Assembly (NCBI GenBank): GCA_022495005.1
Contig: JAGYXB010002072.1
Span: forward strand, 1-64,000
Direction: 5' to 3'
DNA: 64,000 nucleotides
Origin: Rhyacophila brunnea
Lineage: Eukaryota; Arthropoda; Insecta; Trichoptera; Rhyacophilidae
Position numbers and translations under genes: made by a program. Under the pieces are notes generated by a model. That model ran no database searches. It saw only the letters and a list, made by a program, of their open reading frames with translations, and was not told the origin of the DNA. Positions 12,305-24,240 of the stretch are shown here, piece by piece (positions within the stretch are counted from its first letter, which is position 1; each line of letters opens with the position of its first letter).

Positions 12305-12574
12305 TTATTTAATGGCAAGTTTGAAGAACCCCATAATGACTGAAAACACTAACAATATGTCGGTACTTTCTAAAGAAGTGACAGTATCGGTCGCTCTATG
12401 GAAAACTGTCTCTGCGGTCAACGGTTGTAATGATTGTATCCATTCCCTTGTTTGCCGCCCTTTACAATTTGCCGTACTTAAACAATGCACGACCTGCCTA
12501 GCCTCACAGGATGTCACTGGAGTTTTATGTAATAGGAAGTTACTTTGTAATGAAAACAATCCGCACATATTCAT
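12305..12574 (-). CDS. Unassigned reading frame, 89 codons, doubtful
   Basis: This frame is opposed on the plus strand by a 113-codon frame at 12267-12608, so at least one is a shadow. The minus frame has somewhat more protein-like composition (for example SCEARQVVHCLSTANCKG) and several cysteines. I recognise no domain. The GC content here is higher than in the flanks, which could mean an exon or an old transposon piece. No neighbouring gene supports it. Confidence 0.15.
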   Translation of the reverse strand: MNMCGLFSLQSNFLLHKTPVTSCEARQVVHCLSTANCKGRQTREWIQSLQPLTAETVFHRATDTVTSLESTDILLVFSVIMGFFKLAIK

Positions 12575-12857
12575 TGAATCCTTTGAATACTATAACCTCA
12601 TATTATAAATTATCCGAGTGGAATACCCCAGGAAGTATGTAGTTTTCAATGTTTCTTTTTCAAATCTTATCAGTATATACAACTAAAACAAAGAATTGCT
12701 ATAAACATACATAATAAATGTAGATTTTCTTACCAACATAGACATAACGATAAGAATTTATGTGATTTTTACCAAGTTCAATGCTATATTTCGAATTTTA
12801 TGAGCATGTTGACGCGAGGACATAATAATCAGTTTGATATAGCCAACTTACCCTTTT

Positions 12858-12950
12858 CTTTGCCAGGTCTAGAATTTTTAACTAGCCATCTTGAAAAAAT
12901 AGTATCTGGGATAAGGCATTAAATCTAGCATTTCTTCATTTATGGGGAGA
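12858..12950 (+). repeat. Repeat family D, truncated copy 1
   Basis: Matches the first about 95 bp of the family (tttgccaggtctag, then ggcattaaatctagcattt) seen at 25556, 36522 and, reversed, 62801. It stops about 5 bp before the foldback arm at 12956, so it was cut by or lost beside that insertion. Confidence 0.55.
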
Positions 12951-12955
12951 CTCAA

Positions 12956-13658
12956 GGGGGGACGTGCGCCGCGTAGGTCAAAATGGAGGTTTTATGCTAT
13001 TTTCAAAGCATGATCCTGGACATTCCTTAAACGTTGTAGATAATATATTTATATAATTTTGAAGCCGTATTATCCTTTATGTTTATTTTAAACATTTGAT
13101 GACTGCATAAAGTATTTTTATTGCATACAATAGTATTCTTTTAAACCTCTCGATCTAATGTTTTAGAATATAGTCATATTTCAGTACATCCATGTGCAGT
13201 GGTGTTAAGATTTTTTATATTTATTAATTTTTAAAAGCATTTATAAAACCATTAGTAAAATTTATGTCGACATTATTATAGTGAAATATTTACGATAAAA
13301 ATTATTTTGATAATATCTGTGATCCCAAATTTGACAAGAATTAGGCATTTTATTATTCAAAAAATGGGCAAGATTTACACATTTGAAGATAATTCTAAAG
13401 ATACTGCTTATAAGCTATGTCTTTGACCTTTCAAATGTGATTAACATTATACGAATAATGTTTGCTTTATAACAATTATTGACCTAAGAATAAGGTAGCA
13501 TTTTTTTTGAATACGCCATTTCTATTGGCATTTCCCAGTGGCTAAGCTACAACATACGGCCGTTGCCATAAATTGACAAACGATAAATGAAGTAGGGAGT
13601 AATATCATGGTAACGCGCGTGTTTGAACATGTACCGTTTTACATTTTTTTCAGTTAGG
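12956..13658 (+). mobile_element. Single arm plus loop of the foldback family
   Basis: About 680 bp aligning end to end with the left arm of the palindromic element at 33908-34588. Both begin with a ggggggac head, share tgatcctggaca near the start, and end at catgtacc (13628-13635 here). The loop sequence through ttcagttagg is also present, but the opposite arm is absent. The left flank reads TCAA where the intact copy has TTAA. Confidence 0.75.
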
Positions 13659-13668
13659 TTAGGTTAGG
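13654..13668 (+). repeat. (TTAGG)3 tract
   Basis: Three perfect units of the insect telomeric repeat sit exactly where the single foldback arm ends. Three units are too few to call an interstitial telomere. Confidence 0.6.
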
Positions 13669-13811
13669 ACACCCTGAAATACGTCAGTAAAGCAAGTACC
13701 TATCTATGATATGTAAACTGACAAAGCTATGAATCACTACGAAATATGACTTTTAACAATGGGAACGAAGAGTTTTGACCATAACTAGTGGGTATCATAT
13801 TACAAAATAAA

Positions 13812-13960
13812 TTATTCTGTACGTTGGCGCATCGAAAGATAGCGGCTTGTTTTGATGTTTTGTTATAGTGTAGGCAAGTATAACATAGGTACTTTTCCTT
13901 GTGAGTGTTCATCTAAATATATTACACTAGCTGAAGTACCCGGCTTCGCTCAAGGTCGTT
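13812..13960 (+). repeat. Dispersed repeat family G, copy 1
   Basis: Shares attctgtacgttggcgcat-like and gtgttcatctaaatat-like blocks with 43166-43310. It ends in gaagtacccggcttcgctc, a GC-rich motif that resembles ends of widespread insect repeats. Confidence 0.5.
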
Positions 13961-14811
13961 ATAAATTTATAATACATAATGAGTCATTACATTTTTAAAT
14001 AACTGTATTTAGGTATACAACATAATTAAAATTAAATTAATTGTGACAGCCAAATCAAACAAAAAAATTAAAATTAATTAAAATTAGAATTGGCAGGAAA
14101 GGTAATTTGAACAACCTTTGTATTTTTTTTTAAATAGATATGTACATTATTGTACATAGATGTGAGTTGAGGTTAAGTAGAAAAAGTAAATCAAAAGAAC
14201 GCGATGGTTAGGTATAATAGTCTGCTGTACAATGATTGTAGTTAAGACTAGAATACAATTATATTGTGTGAATTCTTTGATTCCGATACAACATGTGTGA
14301 CGTTTTTGTCATGGTCAATATTTTACAGTACCTACCTAATCAATGAGACAGTACCTATCATCCGTTCACCACAAATTCGAGTTTCAGCGTTTATCTTGAC
14401 AATATGTAGGTATATTTATAATTAATAATTATTTATGTAATTGACACAGTGAGTAAATCATCAATATGTCATTAGTATTGTCCTATCAATGTGATATTGA
14501 TATTGACCATGAATTATGTTTCTTAGAGATTCCGAGATCCCTCCCCCCAGGAACGAACATATCAAAACTTTTTTTAGGTGAATGGAATAGTGACATATCG
14601 CAGTAATGAAAAAAGAGTTTGCTTTTAAAATTGTCATGCGGCATACCTCCAACAGGTTAGGCTACGCGCACATGATAACAACTTGTGGTAGCGGCAACTT
14701 GCAACAACTCGTAGGCATGGCCCCCATATCCTGAAGCAGACCCCCAGCCCAATATGTTTGGCGGGCCCCCCTACCTATCGCTAAGGTTAAGAGCCGTGTA
14801 ATGTTCTACAG
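13961..14811. other. No recognised gene
   Basis: AT-rich sequence. 14086-14130 shares a short motif with 11073-11110. The C-rich segment at 14715-14775 may extend repeat family A, but I cannot bound it. Confidence 0.4.
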
Positions 14812-15195
14812 TAGTGATCCCCAAATGGTATTCAGCGGAACTGTAGAGTTATGTGTAAAATAAAGGGTTTTCCGAGATTTTTGGCATTTTTAAATAAATC
14901 CGCTTGAAAAGGCACGGTATCATATTATTATGAAGCAGTGATCGCGACCCCCTTTTGTAATATCCAAGTAATATGCGGCCTTTCACGATATTGGATAAAT
15001 AGTCTTTTTTTATTAGCCAGAAAACACACTAAAATATTTATAAAATAAAATTCCACTTTTGAAATAGCGCCGCAGACGACTTTTTTTACTGTTAGCGCGA
15101 ATTTGTAGTGTGTGTTTATCTCGATTAAGTGATCGACCAGCCACGCCGGGCCCCCAGGCTAGAGCCCTGTCACCCCCCCCCTTGTGGGGGCCATG
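14812..15195 (-). repeat. Dispersed repeat family A, copy 2
   Basis: Reverse-orientation copy of 3656-3990, diverged and with small insertions. The G-rich head lies at 15165-15195. The reading frame at 15013-15222 is contained in this repeat and is not considered a gene. Confidence 0.65.
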
Positions 15196-15382
15196 TTTGT
15201 AGGTAAGCAATGAAAATCCCACAAATCGTAATAGCTACAGACCTGGTGTTCATCGCTGTAATTAAAGCACAGAATGTCTGGGAATGGGTAACGTACATGG
15301 TAAATTCCGTGGAAAATTAAATTAAAATAATATAATCCTCACCTTCGTAAAAAACCAATAAAAAAATAAGTATAATATTTTT

Positions 15383-15402
15383 GAGTGCGAGTGCGAGTGC
15401 GA
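15383..15402 (+). repeat. Short tandem repeat, unit GTGCGA
   Basis: About three units of a hexamer, directly upstream of a LINE fragment. Confidence 0.6.
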
Positions 15403-15404
15403 GG

Positions 15405-16010
15405 TGAGCGTCATTTGTTTGTTCTCCCAAAGTGTCAAAACTAGACTACCATTGGTAATTACAAATTTGTAAGCCAATGACTAATTAATCGAATTAAAAA
15501 TAGTCTCGAGTATTGATATGTTCCAATTTTCTGGGAGTGAGTTTGGACGTTGCTTCTTAATTTTATGAGATATTATGTAGGTACTTAACTCATGATATCA
15601 TAAAAATATATTTTTATTAACCTGTTTTTTAAATTTTGAATATTTCAGGCTGTTGTTAGTTCTTAAGTCGGTAACCTCCATATTTCGCTATTTTGATATA
15701 ATCGCAAAAAACTGAAAAGACTATTTGAGATTGCAAACAGAAGATTTAAAAAAAGTGAATGACAAAATAAAACGTCCATCATTAAAATTAATAAAAAAAT
15801 CATGTTTATAATAATTAGTCGTAAACTATAAAAAAATAGTGGTTGAATGGAGATTTCCGACTTTGAAACTAACAACCTCATTTATACATATGTTCTCAAT
15901 TTATTACTGTCATATAATATTTGTTTTATATTTTTGATGTCACGGTGTGGACGTCTACATCTTATAATATTTGATGTTCCTTCATGTAAAAAATAACAAA
16001 TTTTAATATC
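15405..16010 (+). pseudogene. LINE 3' fragment, interrupted copy
   Basis: The segments 15405-15565 and about 15935-16010 align with 16680-16830 and 16985-17065 of the better copy downstream (shared tttgtttgttctccca, and a shared 3' end around ttctttatgtaaa). A TIR element (15648-15880) is inserted between them. No open frame remains. By comparison with its sister, it would encode the extreme C-terminus and 3' untranslated end of a CR1/Jockey-type reverse-transcriptase protein. Confidence 0.6.
15648..15880. mobile_element. MITE inserted in a LINE fragment
   Basis: The left end (tgttgttagttcttaagtcgg) and the reverse complement of the right end (aggttgttagtttcaaagtcgg) are imperfect TIRs of about 28 bp around about 230 bp. 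The flanking LINE sequence resumes after it. The frame at 15663-15881 is internal to it and not counted. Confidence 0.6.
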
Positions 16011-16374
16011 GAATTATCGTCATGTTGTTGAAAATATTATCTTACCTCCTCCACTGCAAAATGATGTTAAGTCTAACATGCACAATAGCCTCGCGAACGG
16101 ATTCACAAACAGCATCTTGATTCAAGTTCAATAATTGACCCTGTGGTTATGGAGAGATCTGAAAATAACCAATATTTTTTATTGTACAACCTTTAATAAA
16201 TTACTTTTGACATGATTTTGCTATTACGAAATAAGTGGGCAAGTGATATAGTATTATTTTCATTCATTGCGTAAACGTCCACGATAGATAACAAGGCTTT
16301 TATGAAAATAATATATCATAAATTCTAGAATATAATACCGAATTGCATCAATTATTAGATTAGTTATTAGTTAG

Positions 16375-17065
16375 AAGCAGACTCGATAGTGGGTCTATCG
16401 TTTGGGCCCCGCATCAGTTGAATTACGGTCTTATGGTGGAGAGAGTCAAAAAGAAATTTTTGAGACTCCTTTACTTTCGGCTGTATGGATATTATCCGTG
16501 GCTCTATCCGACTGATTTTCTCTTAGGGATGCTTACATACTGTAGCTTAAAATTTAGAAGGGATCTTTATTTAGCTACATATTTTTTCAGACTTATACGC
16601 GGCGTAAATGTAACTCTGCCATTCTTGGTGGTGTTGGCTTGTGTGTCTCTGATAATTACATTAGGAATCGAGGGCATCCGTTGTTTGTTCTCCCACGGTG
16701 CAGAACTAACCTGCCATTAGTAATGCCAATTGGGAGGGCAATAACGGTGTTTAATGAAATCGCTTCGGATATTGATATATTCCACTTACGTGAGGGTGAA
16801 TTTAGGTGGACGTTGTTTTATAAGTTTTTAAGATAGGGTCTATCAAAGTTTACTCTGTGTGCTTCCATCTACTTTTACTTTGTTATTTTATTTTATTTTA
16901 TTTCTGTTCTTATTTAATTTCTTATTTTATTAAGTACCTATTGTATTATTAATTCACACTTCTCGGTATTTTTTTTTTAATTATTAACAGTTATTTTATG
17001 TCATGTCGTGAACGCTTTGAATTTATAATTTGTTATGTTCTTTATGTAAAATAAATAAATTTGAA
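16375..17065 (+). pseudogene. LINE 3' fragment (CR1/Jockey-like RT C-terminus and 3' end)
   Basis: The frame from about 16375 reads IVWAPHQ, then FLRLLYFRLYGYYPWL, then KFRRDLYLATYFFRLIRG, which match the usual order after the reverse-transcriptase domain of CR1/Jockey-type LINEs (GIVW-type motif, a basic helix, then a DL-x-FL-x-LL-x-G motif). It is broken by a frameshift near 16640 and continues in another frame (16639-16836) with ITVFNEIASDIDIFHL, also typical of that C-terminus. The 3' untranslated part ends at about 17065 in an aaataaataaat-type tail. It is 5' truncated. A second copy lies immediately upstream at 15405-16010. Confidence 0.7.
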
Positions 17066-17700
17066 AATATAAGACGCCCCAGATTATCAGATGCATCCTT
17101 ATTTTTAAATAACAAAATAAAAATAATTCATCCTAAAATTGTAAAAACTTTATTAGAAAGATGAAAGTCATACAATGACAGTAAAAACTGTGCCTATATT
17201 ATTTATGTACTTTCGCTTAAATATATCGAAATCAGAGTGTGAAACTTTTTTGGATTCAGTTTTCGATTATTCTGAATCACATTTTGACTCGGAGTTATTG
17301 ATCATTGCATTTTCCAACATTTTGCCACGTTTCGCCACCTAGGTCAGAAGTCGAATTTCGTTATAACAGGCAAGTGCTTGCTGAATGCTGCGGCGTACCT
17401 TCGAAAATCTATCGGTGTCTATATTTTAATTTTTTTAATTGCATCATTGATTTGTGCTGAAATTTAAGGTTGGTTCTTTAACTTCATTAGCAATTTCTTT
17501 TAAAATTAAAAGATAAAAAATATTTTAATTTTTAAATAAAATATACCAATAAAAAATCTAATAAAAAATAGGGGTGAGATCATAAACATCAATAAAAAGA
17601 ATCTTCCATTTTAAAATCTTAATTCAAATTTAAGGCCGTCACAACTAAAACAATGGATTATTTCCGACGATAGCTAAAAATCATGTTATTAATAATTTAA
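17066..17700. other. No recognised feature
   Basis: AT-rich sequence without a gene or repeat boundary that I can support. Confidence 0.4.
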
Positions 17701-17729
17701 AAGCCGATAAACATTTTATTTTCTTGATA

Positions 17730-18155
17730 ATGGTGGAAGAAGCCTCAGGCTTAACAATAACAGCTGCAGACAGTAGCGAAAAGCCTGCACAAAATAGGAA
17801 AAAGACAAAGGAGAAGACAGATGTTAATACGATTGGGGAAATAATGAAAGTCTTGCTAAAAGGTGGAGACTGGCAGCATATCATCAAGCAAATAATAAAT
17901 AAAGCAGTAGACTGGGTATATAAACACTTCAAAGAAGGACATTTAGGAGAAATTCTGGGGGAAGTTTTGCAACAAAATGGATAATAAAAATCAAATTAGG
18001 ATTGTGCAATGGAATGCCAGAAGTATGAAGCAAAAAAAGAATGAAATTGGAGTTCTTAAACAGAATAGGAGTGAGGATCTGAGCGACGGATCCCCTTCTA
18101 GAAGAGAAGAGGCGATATGACAGCAGTCAAAGCCTCGGTAAAAAAAAAAAAAAAG
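17730..18155 (+). pseudogene. Internally deleted LINE: ORF1 end, ORF2 start, poly(A)
   Basis: The first frame (ATG 17730, stop TAA 17982-17984) ends a lysine-rich ORF1-like protein (KPAQNRKKTKEK, then DWQHIIKQIINKAVDWVYKH). A second frame starts at ATG 17977-17979, overlapping that stop, and opens with IRIVQWNARSMKQKKNE, which is the start of an apurinic-type endonuclease domain of a non-LTR ORF2. After about 18070 the similarity ends. A short tail and a run of 14 or more adenines (about 18139-18153) follow. Endonuclease completion and reverse transcriptase are missing, so this is a deleted or template-jumped copy rather than an active element. The overlapping ATG-stop junction fits ORF2 reinitiation in such elements. 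Confidence 0.7.
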
Positions 18156-18329
18156 AATCAGAGTTGGATTGATAACATAATGGATAGGTACCCGGAAAAT
18201 GAAAGAGGTGAGTTTGAATCGCAATAATTGTAATTTTGTATTTTGTACATATCTGAGACCTTGCTTCATTATTTCATGTAGGTACATACTTATAAAATAA
18301 CAAAGATCCACGTGCGTCTAAAATCTTAA

Positions 18330-18436
18330 CCCATAGCTTACGGGCCGCACAAAATTGTGTTTTTTGCTAATTACTTTTAAAATGCAAATTAACACGTTAA
18401 TTACAAAATTAATTAAAAGGGCCCGTGAGCATTGTG
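18330..18436. mobile_element. 107-bp MITE flanked by TTAA
   Basis: TTAA at 18326-18329 and 18437-18440 borders ends CCCATAGCTTACGGGCC and, reversed, CACAATGCTCACGGGCC. TTAA duplication plus C-starting TIRs is the pattern of piggyBac-type elements. The interior is AT-rich and noncoding. Confidence 0.7.
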
Positions 18437-18440
18437 TTAA

Positions 18441-21400
18441 TTGTGATATATTAAAAATTCACAGAAAACTACCAAAAACTACTAGAGTTACGACGGCTTA
18501 CCTGTACAGAGGATGGGATTGACTGTTTATAATATTGGAATAGTAGGAATTGATAAAAAAAACTGTATAAACATGCTCTGAAAATTAAATGTTTTTTTAA
18601 TGGGTTGGATAAAAAACTCGATCTAAATTGGCTATACTCGTGGATATGTTATTTAACTATATTATAGCAATTGCAATACACTATGATTATTGTAATTTGG
18701 ATTTAATAATGATTGTAAAGTTTGTTGACAAAAGACTACAAGCCAAAACAACATGGTTTAATCTCTTATTTTAATCTAAAAGAGAATCAATGTTTAATCG
18801 ATGTGCAATTTATGGTATGTTTTTAATATTCAGCGATGGCTAATCTTTGGTAAATACCTAACGTACAATACGAACAAATAATTACTACATTACCCAGATG
18901 TCAATGTACGTGAATCTGATAATATTATAACTAATCTTGAATATACATAATTATTAGTATTTTCAAAATATGTACCTATGTTTAATAAAAAAAATAGTTT
19001 TTACTATTAGTGTAACTTACTAATCTTGTTTACTTTATAGGTGGGTACAACAGTCATACGTATGTAAAAAAACTAAAATTTAATATTTTTACCGCAGTAG
19101 GCATGTAAAATAGTCATTATGAATATTAACCCTCACCGTTACTGACAGGATAGTTATATTTTTTTTCTAATTTTGTAGAACATTTAAATTTAACATGTAT
19201 TTTTGATGTACTTAATTATTACCTAGATAAAGAAAGACGGTATTATTAGGATTATCGGACACTGGATAAAATGATTGATGGAGATTATTATGTGAACGCA
19301 TCACATATTGTATCTTACATATTTTTTTATATGTGGCCCAAAAAAATTTAATGTTAGATAAAAATACAAAGTACTTACGTTGGTTTTATTTATTTTTAAA
19401 ATATCTTTAAGAAAAGTTTCATCTCTAATCAATTTAATGTATATATTACTATATTATTATATCATTATATTAATAATACAGGTGAATATAATAATGAATT
19501 CCAATTTTCAAATATTATATTATCAAACAACCTCCAAATACAGATACGATAATTCCTATATTATAACATTTATAACACACAACGGAGTTTGTATATTCGA
19601 TCACACTAAACTTATAACCCGAAGAAACTTTGCACATAAACACTATTTATCCAGAATTTTCGCACTTTATGCTAACGAATTTGGGGACCGAGTGACTGTT
19701 TACTAGTAACGCCACTAATTTTATTATTATAGACTTATAGACCACAGCGTCGTGTTTCAGACATATATGTTGTTTGCGAGAATAAGAGTGAATCGAAAAA
19801 GACAATGAATTGTAGTTTTATGGACAGCGTTCGCTAAGCGTCCTTGTATATTACCACTATAATATATTTTTTGTATAATATTTTCTCAACTGTAATGTTT
19901 TTTTAATTAATGTATTTTTGATATCCTGTATTTTTCTAGTTCATGTTTTTGTGTACATAGAAAAAAAGAGTTACATAAAATTTGTGTGAATGTATAATGG
20001 CCAATAACATTTGAAGAAAGTAGAAAAGCTTTGAGACCGAATTATAGTATTATGTTCATCGGCTAGTATTTAACCGAGCGGTAATTTTGTGCGAATTTAA
20101 AAAAAATTATCTACCGTTTATTTGAGTGAGATTCTAAATTGTCTATATTTAGACCGTAATATTCCAATTAGATTGAATAAGACCATTATTTGACATATTT
20201 GATAATAATTATATATGTATAGGTAATTAATTACATACGTATAAATAATAGATTATGAATTCTTTTTATACTTATTTACAAGATGTTTTTATTGATTTTA
20301 AACAATTTTATATTTAAACTATAAAACAAATTTTATATAAAAACCCTCTTCACAATACATTGTAGATATTTTTGGTGCTTTTGAATAATTGATAGTACGA
20401 GAATTAAAGTGCCTAGGTACACAATAAAATCGATTAAACATTTTCAACAATATTAATTAAAAAAAATGAATACGAAACATAACAGGAACGTAGTTTTACA
20501 GTTTAAATATTCAACATATTAATATGTACATTGTGCATATCGATACAATAGTTCAATAGGGAAACAACTAAACAACCTTGTTCTTCGATATAGGCGTTTG
20601 AAATTTTAGGCACAAATTCTCATTTCTATTTTACAGCCCTGATATTTGAGCGAAATGTGATTTTATAAAAATTAATCTAACTTAAATAACCAATGCATAA
20701 TGAAATTTTATAGTTTAATAAACAATAAACACAGAAATTCCGCTATATAATTGAATTAATGATTACTCCCATAAAGGGTTTTTCGATTTAATGACTTATT
20801 TTTTTGCTGCATTATAAAGATAAGAGTTTTCTACGAAATTTTCTCTATATAACTAGAGTATTGATATTGTCATACATTAGGTATACTGATAATGTACAGA
20901 TATTAAGGTATAACCTAGTTTGAAAGTTTGTCTGCTAAATGCAATGGGTACAGCTGTTTTCGGCCGTAATGTATTCGTACAATTTACCTTTCAGGAAAAA
21001 AAGGTGGATTTTTTAAAAAAGAATTATATTCAAAATCCTAGTCGAGAGTTTTTATTTTTAGTTTTTCCTAAATGGGGCCGCGGGTTAGATACGCTGGAAG
21101 GGTCCTTATGAACAAAAAATAGTTTATAAGAACGAGCACTATAAGATTTTTCCTTATGTTAAATTCAATGAAATATACCGAAATTGGATTCTCCAAAGGT
21201 AATCTTTGTCAAAATTACAATACTATAGCTGAATATGTTCATAGCATCTGATTTTTTTTTCTCATAAGAACTGTTTATTGTGTAACAACACAGAGTACCC
21301 GACCATTGTTAATTTTGTCAATATGTATGATTATGATCATGGAAAATGTTGAATAAAAACCGAAATACATTTTCAATGTTAACCCATGTTACATACGTCA

Positions 21401-21915
21401 TCGTGATAGACGAGGAAATTTATTTATTCATTGCATTACTGTCGACGAGATTGTGGCATACCTGGATATTTTATTGTGCTCGTCATATACAAGTAAAATA
21501 CTTATGCTAGCGCAGATTAAGATACGCCTGTGCGTGAACAAAATGAACATTATAAAAACATTGTTTGAAAGATGTATAAAAATTACTTTCTAACATTTGG
21601 ATACAAAAAATTGAAATAATTAAATTATCAGATATATTATATACTTAAGTAAGTTTTTTTGTATTCCGCCCCGGATGTAAAGCACGTCATGTGTAAGAAT
21701 ACTGTCAAAAAAGCAAGTGTGGCCATGTCTGTAGTGTTTATCCGGTTTGTCGGATGTACATTTAATTCGATAATACCGTTTATAAGTGCCGACATACGTT
21801 GAATTTAAAAACTTTTAAACAGTGGACCATTTGTTCACGCATTTATATAGCAAGCATGGTCATTTTAGGTTTCATAATAATAATTTTTGGTTATACATCG
21901 TTTAGTGTGTAATAC
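18441..21915. other. Long AT-rich stretch, no recognised gene
   Basis: Frames at 19380-19706 and 20920-21111 have a strongly AT-driven composition and no motif I recognise. I found no TIR pairs, LINE motifs or tRNA-like boxes here. Confidence 0.45.
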
Positions 21916-21935
21916 TGATCAGTGATCACTGATCA
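21916..21935. other. 20-bp perfect palindrome
   Basis: TGATCAGTGATCACTGATCA is fully self-complementary and contains three GATC sites. No protein partner is indicated. Confidence 0.8.
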
Positions 21936-22829
21936 AACTAATAAGTAAGGAACTGTATTTTAGCGTAAATATAGTAGTTTTATAGAAAAATTGGCATATC
22001 ATTTACTGTAATTTTATAATAAAAATGGCGATTGACATAGTCTGGCTCTGTACGGACGAACAATAAAGTGCAACAAGATGCATTCATAAAAGAGGAATTG
22101 AATACATACTACGATTTCCGTATGGAATATAAAAACTACAGATTGATGGAATGATCAATCACTATTCTAGTGTTTTTTATTGTTCTCAACAATATATATG
22201 TATATACGAATATACAATGTATTAATTTTGAGCTTATATTCATGAGCAGATGATTGAGGTATACTTACGTCATATTATGGTGATCTTAAAAAAAACAATT
22301 AAAATTTTTATTGAGATAATCACCATACTTCTAATAATGTGACTATATATTAATACAAGAATATAATATACCTACCTGAACTATTTTTATTTTTACTCAA
22401 TTTACTGATTGTACATCACAATTCACAGCCAGTGTATTGTAAGTATGTAACATTTTGCAGAACACGATTTTACAGGTACAGATTTTGTACCTAAATCATA
22501 ATATTATATTTAAACGCCAGTTTTGATTAAATTTATAACAAAAGCTTCAAACCATTAAGTTGAACATTAATGTTAAGGGGCATATTTTTGGATTTAAGTT
22601 GTGTTATAAATACTTACATGAAAATTTACTGTTATTTTTCAATTTTTATTGTTTATTTCTATTTCTAGTTCTAGCAGTTATCACGTCCATAATCGAATAT
22701 TTTCGTGATGGGACAAAAATTATCATTGGAGTGGTTTCTTTTTCGAGTGGGTGCATAGAGTTTTGCGGTCAAACGCAAACAAAATGTAATTCGGAGTTAA
22801 CGTACTGCTTCTGATGGTAGCGTATGAGT
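21936..22829. other. No recognised feature
   Basis: AT-rich sequence. A frame at 22560-22814 is mainly hydrophobic, because of T-rich sequence, and has no recognisable family signature. Confidence 0.4.
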
Positions 22830-23095
22830 ACGTATTATGGATGGTCCATATGGCTAAAAGGCCATCCATGGACTGAAACCGTATGCGGCTTGGAAATATA
22901 TTTCCACAAAGAATATTATAAGCATCTGATCGTATCCGTTTCTTTTACGTTTACGTTTATATCCGTATATTTACACTTACAAATTTAGTGTAAATATATT
23001 TCCATGAACAGAAATCATAAGTTTAGTATGGTACACGATTCTAAACCGCATACGGTTTCAGTCCATTCACGCGGATGAGTACTTTTCGCGTAAAC
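22830..23095. mobile_element. Palindromic MITE-like element
   Basis: The segment 22868-22892 (atggactgaaaccgtatgcgg) is matched in reverse at 23046-23066, and a further inner pair (ggaaatatatttcc-like) lies at about 22891 and 23000. The arms are separated by about 150 bp. Outer borders are uncertain, and no clear duplication was found. Confidence 0.55.
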
Positions 23096-24240
23096 GGTCC
23101 TGGCAGATTGAAATATTTTAATGTTTCTATCACTTAAAGTGTATATAAAATAAATAGATTGCCACATTTATTTCATCAATATTTTGAGGCAATTTTTTTT
23201 AGTTAAACATATTATTTAGTTTTATTAGTAAGCTGTTGGACAAAAAGTGGTTCTAACATGTTGTCAATTTTAGAGTATCTTAAAATAAAATAATATGTAC
23301 TAAAATTTAATGAAGCTCAACAAAAAAATAATTAAGCAAAATATAGAGGATACATTATCTACTGCACAATCACTGCTGACCTTTTAATTACCACAATTAA
23401 ATAACTCGTTAATTATATCGCGCCAGTCGCGGTGTTAGCACTAAATGAGTTTAAACAATCTTCATACTTTAAAATTTTATATACGTAATATAATAATTTA
23501 TTAAATTGTATATATTATATTATACGTCTATTCAAAGATGGCCAAAAGAAAATTTTATTCAAAATGAAGGCTTGGATTATGAAGTGACGCTGAATCCACT
23601 TAACCTAAATCATTCCAAATAATATGACAGAAAATTTCCTAAATTGAACGTTTGTATACCTACATATTATTATTATATCTACTTATTTCAATTTGAAAAC
23701 TGTGGAAGAATACTGGTTCTGAAGTGGTATGTCACGGAACTATCAGATTATTTTTTATTATTACATACCTAGTTATATTCTATGTGACATCACTTATAAC
23801 TAGCCGGTACCTGGCGAGTGACGGTTTGGCGAACACTGTTTTAGAGAAGCCTATCTATGATAATAATATGTAATAAAACGGTTTCCGATGTACCGGTGCA
23901 AAGCTGTTGATATTAAATGCTAACAATCATCCTTATCGAATGTTCTAAAATGTGTATCGGATCGTCCGACCTGATCGCCACAAAGGCCAATTTGTTGCAT
24001 TTATAAAATATTCAGAGTCTTGTTGCGGACGTGAATATCTCTTCACATGGTTTTATATGTCCGTATTGTGTTTTGTATTATATAATAATTAATTAGAATC
24101 ATTTATTTTTGTTAGTTCTCCATGGTACTGTCTCCCATGGGTACTTTTTATTAAATTAAGTATCTGTAAACTCAATCAAAGCACACTTGAGACCATGGCG
24201 TCCTCAGATTTGGTTATCTGCTCCTGGAACATTACCAGGC
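23096..24240. other. No recognised feature
   Basis: AT-rich sequence without genes or bounded repeats that I can support. Confidence 0.4.

Noticed and set aside
12267..12608. 113-codon plus-strand frame
   Set aside because: It overlaps a comparable minus-strand frame, shows no domain, and its composition favours the other strand only slightly.
17681..18311. Minus-strand frames 17681-17932 and 17991-18311
   Set aside because: Antisense to the LINE ORF1/ORF2 remnant and its poly(A) tail. Runs of F come from the adenine tract.
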